DNA from: Peronospora farinosa
Taxonomy: Eukaryota > Oomycota > Peronosporomycetes > Peronosporales > Peronosporaceae
Length of the DNA: 64,000 nucleotides
Direction: 5' to 3'
Assembly: GCA_947646735.1 (NCBI GenBank)
Contig: CANTFK010000420.1
Span: 31,534 to 95,533, forward strand
How positions within the stretch are numbered: the first letter of the stretch is position 1; each line of letters starts with the position of its first letter. A program made the translations under genes and the position numbers. The notes under the pieces are model-generated. The model saw nothing but the letters and a program-made list of their open reading frames with translations, did not search any database and was not told the origin of the DNA. Shown here piece by piece: positions 63,591 to 64,000 of the stretch.

Positions 63591-64000
63591 ATTTTGTCTG
63601 TATCCTAGCTACTCTATCTCAAAAGCTCTCTGCTCCAACCAGTTCAGACTGACTAGTTGCTAGTCGACTTATCTACTAAGTGTTTGCTCTATGCGTGGCG
63701 GACAAACACCTGGCGCTAAATCGCAGTTTCACGTGTTTTTTCGTGACGCCAAAAATCAGTATAGGCTAAAGCATTTTGTAAATCATACCTGGCCATATTT
63801 TCAAAGTCTTTATATAATCAATAGCAATATCAATTTATAGGACGACATCTATCGATAATTTTATTATAATCTAGTACTACCTGGATACGATGTATGTTGT
63901 ACTTAGTGCTACTGTATCAACTATGGAACCGATACCGATAGTAGAAGGTATTACTGATACCGTTTACTATCACTGCTGATTATAACATATAGCTTATAAC
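63591..64000. mobile_element. LTR remnants at the window end
   Basis: 63595-63660 resembles the copia LTR at 55690-55745 (ctagctactct, gctctctgct). 63830-64000 resembles the family A LTR part 4600-4760 (gatgtatgttgtacttagt, then nested ggtattac/gatacc inverted repeats), diverged and cut by the window end. Confidence 0.45.

Overview
The window looks like a repeat-rich stretch of an oomycete nuclear genome, probably Phytophthora or a downy mildew (family Peronosporaceae). The reasons are chromodomain Ty3/gypsy elements, copia elements whose Gag resembles the Phytophthora type, an L1-like LINE, very short introns (68-90 bp) and compact intron-poor host genes. This assignment is inferred from gene style; no species marker was seen.

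Host genes are few. An AAAP-type amino-acid transporter lies at 9489-11081 (+). A cluster at 44.7-54.3 kb holds a PTEN-type phosphatase fused to a PH domain (44687-47283, -), a C2 plus dysferlin-like protein (48772-49518, -), and a tandem pair of related membrane/coiled-coil proteins of unknown function (50338-51219 and 51570-54337, both +).

The rest is mostly mobile DNA. Family A gypsy (- strand) occurs as a partial copy at 933-5004 and as a full copy at 20348-29757. Both are interrupted at the same RT codon by a 1.5-kb element, here called R. R has TGTGG/CCACA ends, imperfect terminal inverted repeats and a TATG target duplication. A third R lies at 29845-31053 with a TATA duplication. Family B gypsy (11872-19988, +) has near-identical LTRs. 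Family C gypsy (33057-40673, +) has a perfect CATAC duplication and sits inside an older gypsy (LTR 31911-32355). A decayed relative of C, here D, spans 56858 to about 61960. LINE and copia relics fill 41.4-44.0, 5.0-6.3, 55.5-56.8 and 62.6-63.7 kb.

The strongest candidate for something undescribed is an antisense gene in the gypsy elements. In families A and B a frame of about 430-480 codons starts about 105-112 bp inside the 3' LTR, runs opposite to pol, overlaps the chromodomain and ends in a coiled coil. Each is a single frame broken only by one or two stop codons. Family C has an antisense ATG at the same distance and a similar coiled-coil end, but with frameshifts, and D keeps the coiled-coil frame. 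The layout resembles antisense genes such as HTLV HBZ or the aORFs of some plant gypsy elements.

Other signals are tandem repeats in the protease-RT linker of all three families, LTRs built as strings of small hairpins, a perfect 29-bp hairpin just upstream of the PTEN-like gene, and a P-loop change in that phosphatase.
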